Below are positions 1-7,669 of a stretch of DNA of 64,000 nt, one piece after another; position 1 is the first letter of the stretch; the number at the start of each line of letters is the position of its first letter. Origin of the DNA: Pandoraea anapnoica. GTDB lineage: Bacteria; Pseudomonadota; Gammaproteobacteria; Burkholderiales; Burkholderiaceae. The notes below the pieces were generated by a model, which was not told the DNA's origin, did no database searches, and saw nothing but the letters and a program-made list of their open reading frames with translations. The translations under genes were made by a program, and so were the position numbers. Location: positions 434,001 through 498,000 of the forward strand of contig NZ_CABPSP010000003.1 in NCBI RefSeq assembly GCF_902459765.1. Direction: 5' to 3'.

Positions 1-118
1 AGCGATGGATGAGGTCCGCGCTCTTTTCAGAGCAGGGGTATTCGCGAATCAGGTGCGCCGGGGGCGTCAGTTCCTTGAGTTCGCGAATACGGACATCATC
101 GGTGTTGTGGGGAGGCAT
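1..118 (-). CDS. aroG: 3-deoxy-7-phosphoheptulonate (DAHP) synthase, N-terminal fragment
   Basis: Reading the minus strand from the ATG at 118 gives a protein beginning MPPHNTDDVRIRELKELTPP and continuing AHLIREYPCSEKSADLIH to the window edge (39 codons). This is the characteristic N-terminus of the AroG-type (class I) DAHP synthase of Burkholderiaceae. The enzyme condenses phosphoenolpyruvate with erythrose-4-phosphate, the first step of the shikimate pathway in the cytoplasm. An AGGAG ribosome binding site lies about 8 nt before the ATG. The rest of the gene, including the catalytic barrel, is outside the window. The upstream leader carries a Phe/Tyr attenuator (annotated separately), which agrees with an aromatic amino-acid enzyme. 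Identity rests on N-terminal similarity only. Confidence 0.85.
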   Translation of the reverse strand, partial: MPPHNTDDVRIRELKELTPPAHLIREYPCSEKSADLIHR

Positions 119-174
119 GTTTTTTCTCCTGGGCAGTTCGGACTGCGGTTCGTTTCTCGAGATTCGGGTCAAAA

Positions 175-203
175 AAAAACCGCCAGACTCGCTGGCGGTT
201 TTT
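175..203 (-). terminator. intrinsic terminator in the aroG leader (attenuator stem 3:4)
   Basis: Positions 192-203 and 175-186 form a perfect 12-bp stem (AAAAACCGCCAG / CTGGCGGTTTTT) around a 5-nt loop. On the minus strand it is followed by further U residues (171-174). It sits between the leader peptide stop (221) and the aroG start (118), so it would stop transcription before aroG. Its 5' arm can also pair with the leader-peptide coding segment at 247-255, which makes it a switchable attenuator rather than a plain terminator. Confidence 0.85.
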
Positions 204-220
204 CAGGATTCGTTCGGTGC

Positions 221-301
221 TTACTGCTGCAACTGTCCCTCTCCATCCGCCAGCGGTGTGAGATACGCAAAAAAGTAAAAGTAAAACTTATTGGCGGTCA
301 T
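221..301 (-). CDS. aroG leader peptide (26 aa, Phe/Tyr-rich attenuation peptide)
   Basis: A short minus-strand frame runs from ATG 301 to TAA 221. It encodes 26 residues of which codons 6-13 read FYFYFFAY: five Phe or Tyr codons out of the first six in that run, plus another Tyr. Such clustered codons are the hallmark of ribosome-mediated attenuation of an aromatic amino-acid operon. Codons 2-4 contain CCGCCA and codons 16-19 contain CCGCTGGCGG, which can pair with each other. The second segment also pairs over 9 bp with the terminator 5' arm. An in-frame ATG at 319 would give a 32-aa version; neither start has a strong Shine-Dalgarno sequence. The peptide probably has no function beyond ribosome stalling when charged Phe- or Tyr-tRNA is scarce. 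Confidence 0.8.
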   Translation of the reverse strand: MTANKFYFYFFAYLTPLADGEGQLQQ

Positions 302-354
302 GAAGGATGTCTTGGACATTGCTTTGCAGGCGGTTTGCCGTGCACAGAAACAAC

Positions 355-383
355 TTTATACGCCTAATCGAATGACGCTGCAA
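355..383 (-). promoter_or_regulatory. sigma-70 promoter of the aroG leader
   Basis: On the minus strand TTGCAG (378-383) is followed, after exactly 17 nt, by TATAAA (355-360). The predicted start is near 347, which gives a leader of about 230 nt before aroG and about 30-45 nt before the leader peptide. Confidence 0.75.
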
Positions 384-480
384 CCGCGTCGGGCCGCTGA
401 TCGGTGGGAAAACGCGCGGAAATACCGCATTTTTGTGTCTTGTTTTGCGTCAAAAAATCGTGTTTTTCGAAAAACATGCG

Positions 481-508
481 AAAACGCCCGGTTTGACCCG
501 GGCGCTTT
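481..508 (-). terminator. intrinsic terminator of tldD
   Basis: A 7-bp GC stem (CGCCCGG at 485-491, CCGGGCG at 498-504) with a 6-nt loop lies about 45 nt beyond the tldD stop codon and is followed on the minus strand by UUUU (481-484). It separates tldD from the aroG promoter. Confidence 0.75.
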
Positions 509-550
509 GCTAAGCTTTACGCATTTTTTGCGGTGCGCAAACTGTGTCGA

Positions 551-2011
551 TCAGGCCGTACCGCCGACCGTCATGTTTTCGATGCGCAGCGTCGGCTGGC
601 CCACGCCCACCGGCACGCTCTGGCCTTCCTTGCCGCACACGCCCACCCCTGAGTCCAGCGCCATGTCGTTGCCGATCATCGTCACGTCCTTGAGCGATTC
701 CGGGCCGTTGCCGATGAGCGTCGCGCCCTTGACCGGGTACGTGATCTTGCCGTCCTCGATCATGTACGCCTCGGACATCGAGAACACGAACTTGCCGTTG
801 GTGATGTCGACCTGACCGCCGCCGAAGTTCACGGCGTACAGCCCATGTTTGACCGACTTGATGATTTCCTCGGGGTCCTTGTCGCCACCGAGCATGTACG
901 TGTTGGTCATGCGCGGCATCGGCAGCGCGGCGTACGACTCGCGACGGCCGTTGCCTGTGACCGGCATCTTCATCAGGCGGGCATTCAGGCTGTCCTGCAT
1001 GTAGCCCTTCAGAATGCCGTCTTCGATGAGCGTGGTGCACTGCGTCGGGTTGCCTTCGTCGTCGATGTTCAGCGAGCCGCGGCGGTTCGACAGCGTGCCG
1101 TCGTCGACCACCGTGACGCCCTTGGCCGCCACGCGCTCGCCCAGACGGCCTGAAAACGCCGACGAGCCCTTGCGGTTGAAGTCGCCTTCCAGGCCGTGGC
1201 CGATGGCTTCGTGCAGCAGCACCCCGGGCCAGCCCGGGCCGAGCACGACGGTCATCGCACCGGCCGGTGCGGGGCGGGCGTCGAGCTTGACGATGGCGCC
1301 GTCCACAGCTTCCTTGACGTACTTTTCGAGCAGGTCGTCGGTGAAGTAGGCGTAGTCGAGACGCGCGCCACCGCCGCTGTTGCCGATTTCGCGACGGCCA
1401 TTGGATTCGACGATGACGGTGACGGACACGCGCACGAGCGGGCGCACGTCGGCGGCGATCACGCCGTCGCTGCGGGCCACGAGCACGACGTCGTATTCAC
1501 CGGCCAGACCGGCCATGACCTGCGACACACGCGGATCGCGCGCACGGGCGAGCTTCTCGATGCGTTCGAGCAGCGCGACCTTGCCGTTGGCGTCGAGCGA
1601 GGCGAGCGGATCGGACGGCAGGTACAGCCCGTGGCCGGTGGCGCTGGCCAGCTTGCTGCCGACCTTCACGCGCCCGCGTCCGGCCGTGGCGATGCTGCGC
1701 GTGGCGGCTGCGGCGTCCTTGAGGGCGATTTCGGAGATGTCATCGGAATAGGCGAAAGCGGTGCGATCGCCCACGATGGCGCGCACGCCCACGCCCTGAT
1801 CGATCGAGAACGAACCCGATTTGACGATGCCTTCCTCCAGGCTCCACGCCTCGCTGCGGGTGTACTGGAAGTACAGATCGGCGTAATCCACGCGGTGCGT
1901 GAAGATGTCGCCGAGCGCGCGTTGAAGGTGGCTTTCGTCAAGGCCGTACGGCGTGAGCAGCAGCTCGCGGGCCGTGGCCAGGTTCTGGATGCCGGTGTCG
2001 ATGATTTTCAT
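551..2011 (-). CDS. tldD: metalloprotease TldD (TldD/PmbA family)
   Basis: A 486-aa protein of normal length for TldD. With TldE/PmbA it forms a cytoplasmic heterodimeric zinc protease that degrades unfolded peptides and matures some RiPPs such as microcin B17 (established for E. coli). The zinc-binding HExxxH motif is visible as [15 protein letters not shown] (H267, E268, H272), and the C-terminal beta-rich half follows. It lies downstream of a nitrilase-family gene and yhdP on the same strand with a 104-nt gap, an arrangement common in Burkholderiaceae (yhdP and tldD are also neighbours in enterics). The partner tldE/pmbA gene is not in the window. Confidence 0.95.
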   Translation of the reverse strand: MKIIDTGIQNLATARELLLTPYGLDESHLQRALGDIFTHRVDYADLYFQYTRSEAWSLEEGIVKSGSFSIDQGVGVRAIVGDRTAFAYSDDISEIALKDAAAATRSIATAGRGRVKVGSKLASATGHGLYLPSDPLASLDANGKVALLERIEKLARARDPRVSQVMAGLAGEYDVVLVARSDGVIAADVRPLVRVSVTVIVESNGRREIGNSGGGARLDYAYFTDDLLEKYVKEAVDGAIVKLDARPAPAGAMTVVLGPGWPGVLLHEAIGHGLEGDFNRKGSSAFSGRLGERVAAKGVTVVDDGTLSNRRGSLNIDDEGNPTQCTTLIEDGILKGYMQDSLNARLMKMPVTGNGRRESYAALPMPRMTNTYMLGGDKDPEEIIKSVKHGLYAVNFGGGQVDITNGKFVFSMSEAYMIEDGKITYPVKGATLIGNGPESLKDVTMIGNDMALDSGVGVCGKEGQSVPVGVGQPTLRIENMTVGGTA

Positions 2012-2115
2012 GCGGTGTCAGGCCAAGGAAATGTATTCGGTAGATGAGGGCGAATTCGTCGAAGTCAACATGGCGAAGTCAACGCGGCGCGGGGCGCAGG
2101 TGCCGGACATATCGA

Positions 2116-2973
2116 TCAGCCTTGCAGCACGCGGTGACGCCAGGCGGGCAGACTCTGGCGAACGCCGACCAGCCGGGCAGGATCGATCTCGCCCACGACC
2201 ACGCCAGCGCCTTCCGCTTCGCGCTGGGCGACGATCTCACCCCAAGGGTCGATCAGCATGGAATGCCCCCAGGTGCGCCGCCCGTTCTCGTGGTGCCCGC
2301 CCTGCGCGGACGCCAGCACGTAGCATTGGTTCTCGACGGCCCGCGCGCGCAGCAGCAATTCCCAGTGCGCGCGGCCCGTGGTGTAGGTAAAGGCGGCGGG
2401 TACGACCATGAGCGTACAGTCGCCCATCGCCCGGTACAACTCGGGAAAACGCAGGTCGTAACACACCGACAGGCCCACGCGCCCGAACGGCGCTTCAAAC
2501 GTGCGGACGGCGTCGCCGGGACGAATGGTGCGCGCTTCGTCATAGGCTTCCTCACCTTTGACGAAGTTGAACAGGTGGATCTTGTCGTAGCGCGCGGCGG
2601 GCGCACCGTCCGGCGTGAAGACCAGCGTCGTGTTGAGCACACGCTCGGGCTCCGGTGCGGCCAGCGGCAGCGTGCCGCCGATGAGCCAGACACCGTAGCG
2701 GCGAGCCGTTTCCGCCAGAAAGTCCTGAATCGGACCACTGCCCGGTGTTTCGCGCAGCGCGAGCTTGTCGGTGTCGCGGTGTCCCATGTAGCAGAAATAC
2801 TCCGGCAGCAGCACCAACTCGGCTCCGGCGTCTGCTGCTTCGGCCACCAGACGGGCGGCTTCACGCAGGTTTCGGTCGACGTCGGGCGCGCTCACCATTT
2901 GCGCGGCGGCCACGCGAACGGACGCGCCGGTCGGGGCGGCCTGGGCGGTTGACTTCGTATCGGGACTTGTCAT
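2116..2973 (-). CDS. carbon-nitrogen hydrolase (nitrilase superfamily, Nit/omega-amidase-like)
   Basis: A 285-aa cytoplasmic hydrolase with the complete Glu-Lys-Cys catalytic triad of the nitrilase superfamily: E58 in LLPEYF, K131 in YDKIHLF, and C171 in GLSVCYDLRFPELYR. The sequence resembles the Nit1/Nit2 branch, whose members hydrolyse deaminated glutathione or act as omega-amidases on alpha-ketoglutaramate; the exact substrate is inferred and unconfirmed. It lies between yhdP (72 nt upstream) and tldD, probably in one transcript. No strong ribosome binding site precedes the ATG. Nothing in the sequence suggests a true nitrile-hydrolysing role. Confidence 0.88.
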   Translation of the reverse strand: MTSPDTKSTAQAAPTGASVRVAAAQMVSAPDVDRNLREAARLVAEAADAGAELVLLPEYFCYMGHRDTDKLALRETPGSGPIQDFLAETARRYGVWLIGGTLPLAAPEPERVLNTTLVFTPDGAPAARYDKIHLFNFVKGEEAYDEARTIRPGDAVRTFEAPFGRVGLSVCYDLRFPELYRAMGDCTLMVVPAAFTYTTGRAHWELLLRARAVENQCYVLASAQGGHHENGRRTWGHSMLIDPWGEIVAQREAEGAGVVVGEIDPARLVGVRQSLPAWRHRVLQG

Positions 2974-3045
2974 GGATCGCTGATGTCGGGGGCGGTAATG
3001 ATTTTAGCTGGGTCGTAGCAGGGTTGCTGTCGGTCTTGCCGGGGC

Positions 3046-6000
3046 TCAGTTGCCGCGCATACCGGCCGGGGCGGCGACGCCCGAGGCGTTGTTGAGCGCT
3101 TCCGGCCGGGTTTCCGGGGTTGCATCGATCTTACTCTTATTGCCGGAGGCCTGTCCGATGACCGGATTGTCCCAGGAGCCGGTGACGTGATACGTCGTCG
3201 AGAGAGTGCGCGAGAGCTGATCGCCCAGCGCCAGTTGCGCGAAGAACGAGCCGATGCCCAGCGCCGGGTTGATGATCGCCCACGCCAGCGACGCCGATGC
3301 CGCGTTGATCTTCGGCAGCACCAGCACGTTCAGGTCCTGCGTCTCGCGGGCGAGGTCGGTGTGGCCGTCGATCTTGATAGTCGCTGCGTTGGCGTTGATC
3401 GTCAGATCGCTGGTGTTCGCCACGCCGCCCTGCATCGCGACATTGCCGTTGATGCTGTCGAACGGCAGACCGCTGCCGATCACGCTATTGAAGTCGAAGG
3501 TCAGGATCTTGGCGAGCGTCTGGACTGACAGAATACCCAGCAGCTTCGCCAGCCCCGGATCGGCCTTCAGGATCTGTCCGCGCTTGAGTTCGATGGCCAC
3601 GCGCCCGCCCAGCGTCGGGTAGTCGATGGCGTCGGGGCCGCCGCGCCAGCCGAAGCGACCGGAGACCGTGCCTGAGCCGTCCTTGAGCGTCTTGGGCAGG
3701 CCCAGACGGTCGAGCAGACCGCCGGCGTCCTTCACATCGAGATTGAAGTCGAGGACCGTGCGGCGCGGCACGTCGTCGTCGTCCTTGCCTGCTGCGGCCG
3801 CCACGGCGGCGCGACGGCGGGACGTGCGCCAGTTGCCCTTCACATCCAGCGTGGCGGCGCTGTTACTCAGCGCCAGCTTGGTGAGCTGCCACACGGGCAC
3901 ACCGTCCTCGATGTCGTTGTGCGCGTTGAGTTGCAGGCGGCCGAGCGACTTGTCGCGCAGCACGAAATCGTTGGCGACGACGTCGATGGCGGGGAATTCG
4001 TCACTCGGCTCGTCGAGCACCTGAGTGAGCACGTCGCTGCCATGGTCTTCGCGCGGAATCACGAGTTTCGCGAGACGTGCACGGATCGCGCCCGACGGGT
4101 TCTTCTCGTCCGGTGCGTGCCACTCGGCAAAGCCGGAGACGAGTTCCGACGCGAGGCTTACCTGCCAGTCACGGTCATTGCGTTGCGCGCCGACCACCAG
4201 TTCGGGCCACTGACGCGATAACAGGCGAACCTGCTTCGCATGCAGGGCCAGACGCGTCGGCAGATACGGTGTGAGCGCACCGAATTCGTCGCGCGCAGCG
4301 GCCGCCGTCGTGGCAGGGGCGGGTGGCGTGCCCTGTGTGCCCGGCGTGACTGCAGTGCTGCTGAGCGACGCGATCACGCTGCGCCACGCATCCACGTCGA
4401 GCGTATCGAATTGAGCGCTCGCCTGCACGCCTTCACGCGGTGCGGGCACGGGCTGATTAATGCCGATGCCGCCGCGCAGCACTTCCACACGTCCACCATT
4501 CGTGGCGCTGCGTTGCTGAACGTAGTTGCCCTGCACGCTGCCCACGGCAAAGTCGAGCGTGTCGGTGCGGCGTCCTCCCGGATTCATCTGCGGACGCATC
4601 GTGAAGCGCGCAGGAAGCGACGTCTCGGCGCTCTTGCCCAGCGGCGCGGGCAAGTTCACGGCGAGACCGGCCAGCGTGGACTGCACCGCCAGATCCGTCA
4701 TGCCCTGGCGCACCGTCACCGTCGCCGTATAAGGCGTGCTTCCCGTCATGCGCTTGGCCAGTTGCGCCAGCGTAGCGTTCTCGCGATTCTCTCGCAGGCC
4801 TTGCGCGCTCATCTGACCGTTGACGTTCAGCACGATGGTGCCGTCGTCGCGACTGCCGCCCGACGCGCGCACGTCGCCGCCCAGGAACGTGCCGCGCAGG
4901 TTGTCGAGCGAGATGCCGCGCTCGGTGAATGCCAGTTCGCCGTCGACCGCGCCGAACATCGGCAGTCCGTTGATGAGCGTCACATCGTTGCGCAGGAAGC
5001 GCGCACGGCCGGTGACTTTCGAGCGGTCGGTGTGATCGAGCGGCATCGACAACTGCATGGCGAGCTGCGTATTGCCGTTCGCGCGCGTCTCGTCGGTGAA
5101 GTCGCCGATCCAGTGCCCCACGGGGCTGCTGTTCAGATACTTGACGAAGTCCGCTGCTGGCCCGCGCGCATCGCCCTTGAGCGTGAGGGTGGAGTCGTCC
5201 TGCCCGATGTCGTTGATGTCGCCCTGCACCTGCGTGAGCGTTACACCGTACACCGAGCCGCTGTCGATGGCGATGTGAAGGCGGTCGGCATCAAAGCGAA
5301 GATTGCCGCGTACCTTCTCGAATGCGGGCCAGAATTCCGTATGACCCGGGCGCAGCGGCGACGGATTGAACGTCACATCCACGAGCGGGATGTCGATGCG
5401 GAACTTGCCGCCGCCGCGACCATACGGGAAGTCTTCGAGATCGCCCTGCACCGTGAACGGCGCGTTCTGCACGGTACCGGCCAGCAGCGCGCGTTGCAGA
5501 TAGTCGCGCACGCCCGCGCCGATGTCGGTGGGCAGGTAGCGCGGCACGGCGTTGGCGTTCGCGCGCACGATATTGCCCTTCAGATCGACGATGCCGTTGC
5601 CCTTGCCGCCGTTCTGCCACGTACCGCTCACGTCGCCCGTAAGTTCGGCATTTTGCAGATGCATGGCATCGACACGCACCTGCACGTTTGCCGGAACGTC
5701 GCGCTTCGTGGCCGAGTGCGACACGCGCCATGACGTACGCGTCGTGAGCGTATCGAGGTCGAGGCGCGGCTGGTCGAAGCGGCCGGGGAAGTCCAGCGTG
5801 GCGTTCTTCGAATTGAGCGTGAGTCTGCCGCGCGACTGATCGGCGTCGATATGACCGCTCAGATTCGCGAAGCCGGGACGTCCTGCATTCGGCGAGTTCG
5901 GCCGTGCAGGGGGATGCTGGCTCGGCGCACTGTCGATGCCGAGACTCTCGAAATCGGCGACGACACGGTAGCGGTCGCGCTCGGGCGGAAGTTGCTTGAT

Positions 6001-7497
6001 GCCCGGCAGGTCGCGCCAGTTGTGCGGCCCGTGCGGTTTAGGTGCCTGATAGCTGACGTCGAAACGGGAGAGGCGCCCGCGCGGACGGAAGCTGGCGAGC
6101 GTGTCGCGCGTTTGGGCATCGATGGGCAGCGATGGCACGAGCGCCATCGCGGCACCGACGTCGAAGCGCTGACCGGTGATCGCGACTTGCAAGCCCTGAT
6201 CGTCGCTGGCAGGTACGTATTTGGCGCTCAGATCCGGGACGTCTAGCGTCGGACGTCCGGCCGCCTGCAAGGTGAGTTCACGTGCGCGCAGATTCCAGCC
6301 CGCGTCGGCCTGCGCGCCGATACGGGTGACGTCGATACGGCCTTGCGTGGCGTCGAAGGTCAGCGGCGGAAGGTTGTCCGCCAGTTGCACCGACGTATTG
6401 GCCCCGGCCGCGCGCAGCGTCGCGCCGGTGACGACGCCATTGTCGAAGTCGACCCAGGCCCGTGCCGCGACACGGCCGCGCGAGTCTTTGCCCGGCAAAT
6501 CGACGTAACGCGCCAGCTCGGACAGGTCGAGCGTGCCGACCTCGCTATATATCTGGCCGCGCCAGCGTTTGACTTCGCCGGGGCGGGCGAACAGCGGATT
6601 GGTGAAGCGCGCACGCACGTCCAGCGGTGCGACGATCCCTTGTGGTGGGTTCGCCTGCATCCCAAAGCGGTGTTCGAAGCCTCGATTGCGCAGCATGGCG
6701 TTGACCTGCGTGACGACCACCTCGGGCACGTCGCGGGTGGCGTCGCGCCAGCGCACGGTGCCATTGCGGATCACGACGCGCGCCTGACGCATGATCCAGT
6801 CGGCCCCCTGGGTGTCGCTCGTCTTGCCGCCGCCCGTCACAGGCATCCCGGCGACGAGGATGGAGCCGTCGACGCGGCGCTCGATGGTCACATCCGGCTC
6901 GTGCAGCGTGAGGTTCGACAGACGCAGGTCGAAATGGATCAGGCTGGTCCAGGAGAGCACGGCGTCAAGGCGGTGCAGCGTGAGGCTCGGCTCCACGGAC
7001 GGCGGCGCGCCGGGCGGGGCGTAGCTCACCGGCGGGTTGTCCGTGGAAGCGGCGGAGGCGGCGGTAGCGGGCACGGAACTGGCAGATGCGGCTGAAGCAG
7101 CCGAGGCTGCCGGGGCGCTGGCGGCCTTGTTCCGATGCAACGGTGCGACCACGCGGGCAATCGTCGATGCCTTGGGCGGGGTGCCTTGCGCCGGGGGCGT
7201 GATGCGCACATCTTCCAGCGTCAGGTAGGGGTGCCAGCCGCGCCAGACGGCGTCGATGCGCCCGATCGTGACCGGCAAACCGATGGCGCGCGTGGCCGCC
7301 GCCTCGATTTGAGGGCGATAGTCGGACACACGGGGAAGGATGATGTACCGGGTCGCGAGGATGACTGCGCCAAGACCGAAATAGACGATGACGACGAGCG
7401 CAAGCAGCCATTCCAGACCCAGTCGCAAGCCACGCGGCAGTGACGAGAACCAGGACCGGGTCGCGGTGGGCGAGGCGGGCGGCTTACGGTCGGTCAT
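3046..7497 (-). CDS. yhdP: YhdP family AsmA-like phospholipid transport protein
   Basis: A giant 1483-aa protein. After a short cytoplasmic N-terminus (about residues 1-26) comes a single membrane segment (about 27-50, LGLEWLLALVVIVYFGLGAV). The rest is a very long beta-rich periplasmic region typical of the YhdP/TIGR02099 group of AsmA-like (DUF3971) proteins. In E. coli, YhdP with TamB and YdbH moves phospholipids from the inner to the outer membrane. An Ala/Ser/Pro-rich stretch (about residues 120-165) interrupts the N-terminal repeat region and is probably a flexible insertion. The gene is first in a leftward group with the nitrilase gene and tldD and is divergent from glnE. Confidence 0.9.
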   Translation of the reverse strand: MTDRKPPASPTATRSWFSSLPRGLRLGLEWLLALVVIVYFGLGAVILATRYIILPRVSDYRPQIEAAATRAIGLPVTIGRIDAVWRGWHPYLTLEDVRITPPAQGTPPKASTIARVVAPLHRNKAASAPAASAASAASASSVPATAASAASTDNPPVSYAPPGAPPSVEPSLTLHRLDAVLSWTSLIHFDLRLSNLTLHEPDVTIERRVDGSILVAGMPVTGGGKTSDTQGADWIMRQARVVIRNGTVRWRDATRDVPEVVVTQVNAMLRNRGFEHRFGMQANPPQGIVAPLDVRARFTNPLFARPGEVKRWRGQIYSEVGTLDLSELARYVDLPGKDSRGRVAARAWVDFDNGVVTGATLRAAGANTSVQLADNLPPLTFDATQGRIDVTRIGAQADAGWNLRARELTLQAAGRPTLDVPDLSAKYVPASDDQGLQVAITGQRFDVGAAMALVPSLPIDAQTRDTLASFRPRGRLSRFDVSYQAPKPHGPHNWRDLPGIKQLPPERDRYRVVADFESLGIDSAPSQHPPARPNSPNAGRPGFANLSGHIDADQSRGRLTLNSKNATLDFPGRFDQPRLDLDTLTTRTSWRVSHSATKRDVPANVQVRVDAMHLQNAELTGDVSGTWQNGGKGNGIVDLKGNIVRANANAVPRYLPTDIGAGVRDYLQRALLAGTVQNAPFTVQGDLEDFPYGRGGGKFRIDIPLVDVTFNPSPLRPGHTEFWPAFEKVRGNLRFDADRLHIAIDSGSVYGVTLTQVQGDINDIGQDDSTLTLKGDARGPAADFVKYLNSSPVGHWIGDFTDETRANGNTQLAMQLSMPLDHTDRSKVTGRARFLRNDVTLINGLPMFGAVDGELAFTERGISLDNLRGTFLGGDVRASGGSRDDGTIVLNVNGQMSAQGLRENRENATLAQLAKRMTGSTPYTATVTVRQGMTDLAVQSTLAGLAVNLPAPLGKSAETSLPARFTMRPQMNPGGRRTDTLDFAVGSVQGNYVQQRSATNGGRVEVLRGGIGINQPVPAPREGVQASAQFDTLDVDAWRSVIASLSSTAVTPGTQGTPPAPATTAAAARDEFGALTPYLPTRLALHAKQVRLLSRQWPELVVGAQRNDRDWQVSLASELVSGFAEWHAPDEKNPSGAIRARLAKLVIPREDHGSDVLTQVLDEPSDEFPAIDVVANDFVLRDKSLGRLQLNAHNDIEDGVPVWQLTKLALSNSAATLDVKGNWRTSRRRAAVAAAAGKDDDDVPRRTVLDFNLDVKDAGGLLDRLGLPKTLKDGSGTVSGRFGWRGGPDAIDYPTLGGRVAIELKRGQILKADPGLAKLLGILSVQTLAKILTFDFNSVIGSGLPFDSINGNVAMQGGVANTSDLTINANAATIKIDGHTDLARETQDLNVLVLPKINAASASLAWAIINPALGIGSFFAQLALGDQLSRTLSTTYHVTGSWDNPVIGQASGNKSKIDATPETRPEALNNASGVAAPAGMRGN

Positions 7498-7669
7498 GCT
7501 GCGCGTCTACGAGGGAATGTGGTAGTTTCTGTGGCAAAGACTGTAACACAAGCCCAAGGCCCTCCGATGGCCCTGACGTAGGAGAAAAAACGTGTGATCC
7601 CGCGTTTCATCACGCCCGGGTAAGCATGCGAAAGTCTCTTCATTCTCATTGCAGACCGGAACCTCGCCA

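Noticed and set aside
119-550. Additional protein-coding gene in the aroG-tldD spacer on the plus strand (frames at 5-367 and 291-815)
   Set aside because: These frames run across the attenuator, promoter and tldD terminator and lack any start signal or domain; the region is explained by aroG leader regulation.
4240-5733. A 497-codon plus-strand frame inside yhdP
   Set aside because: Arg-rich shadow frame without start signals; yhdP continues unbroken across it with family sequence.
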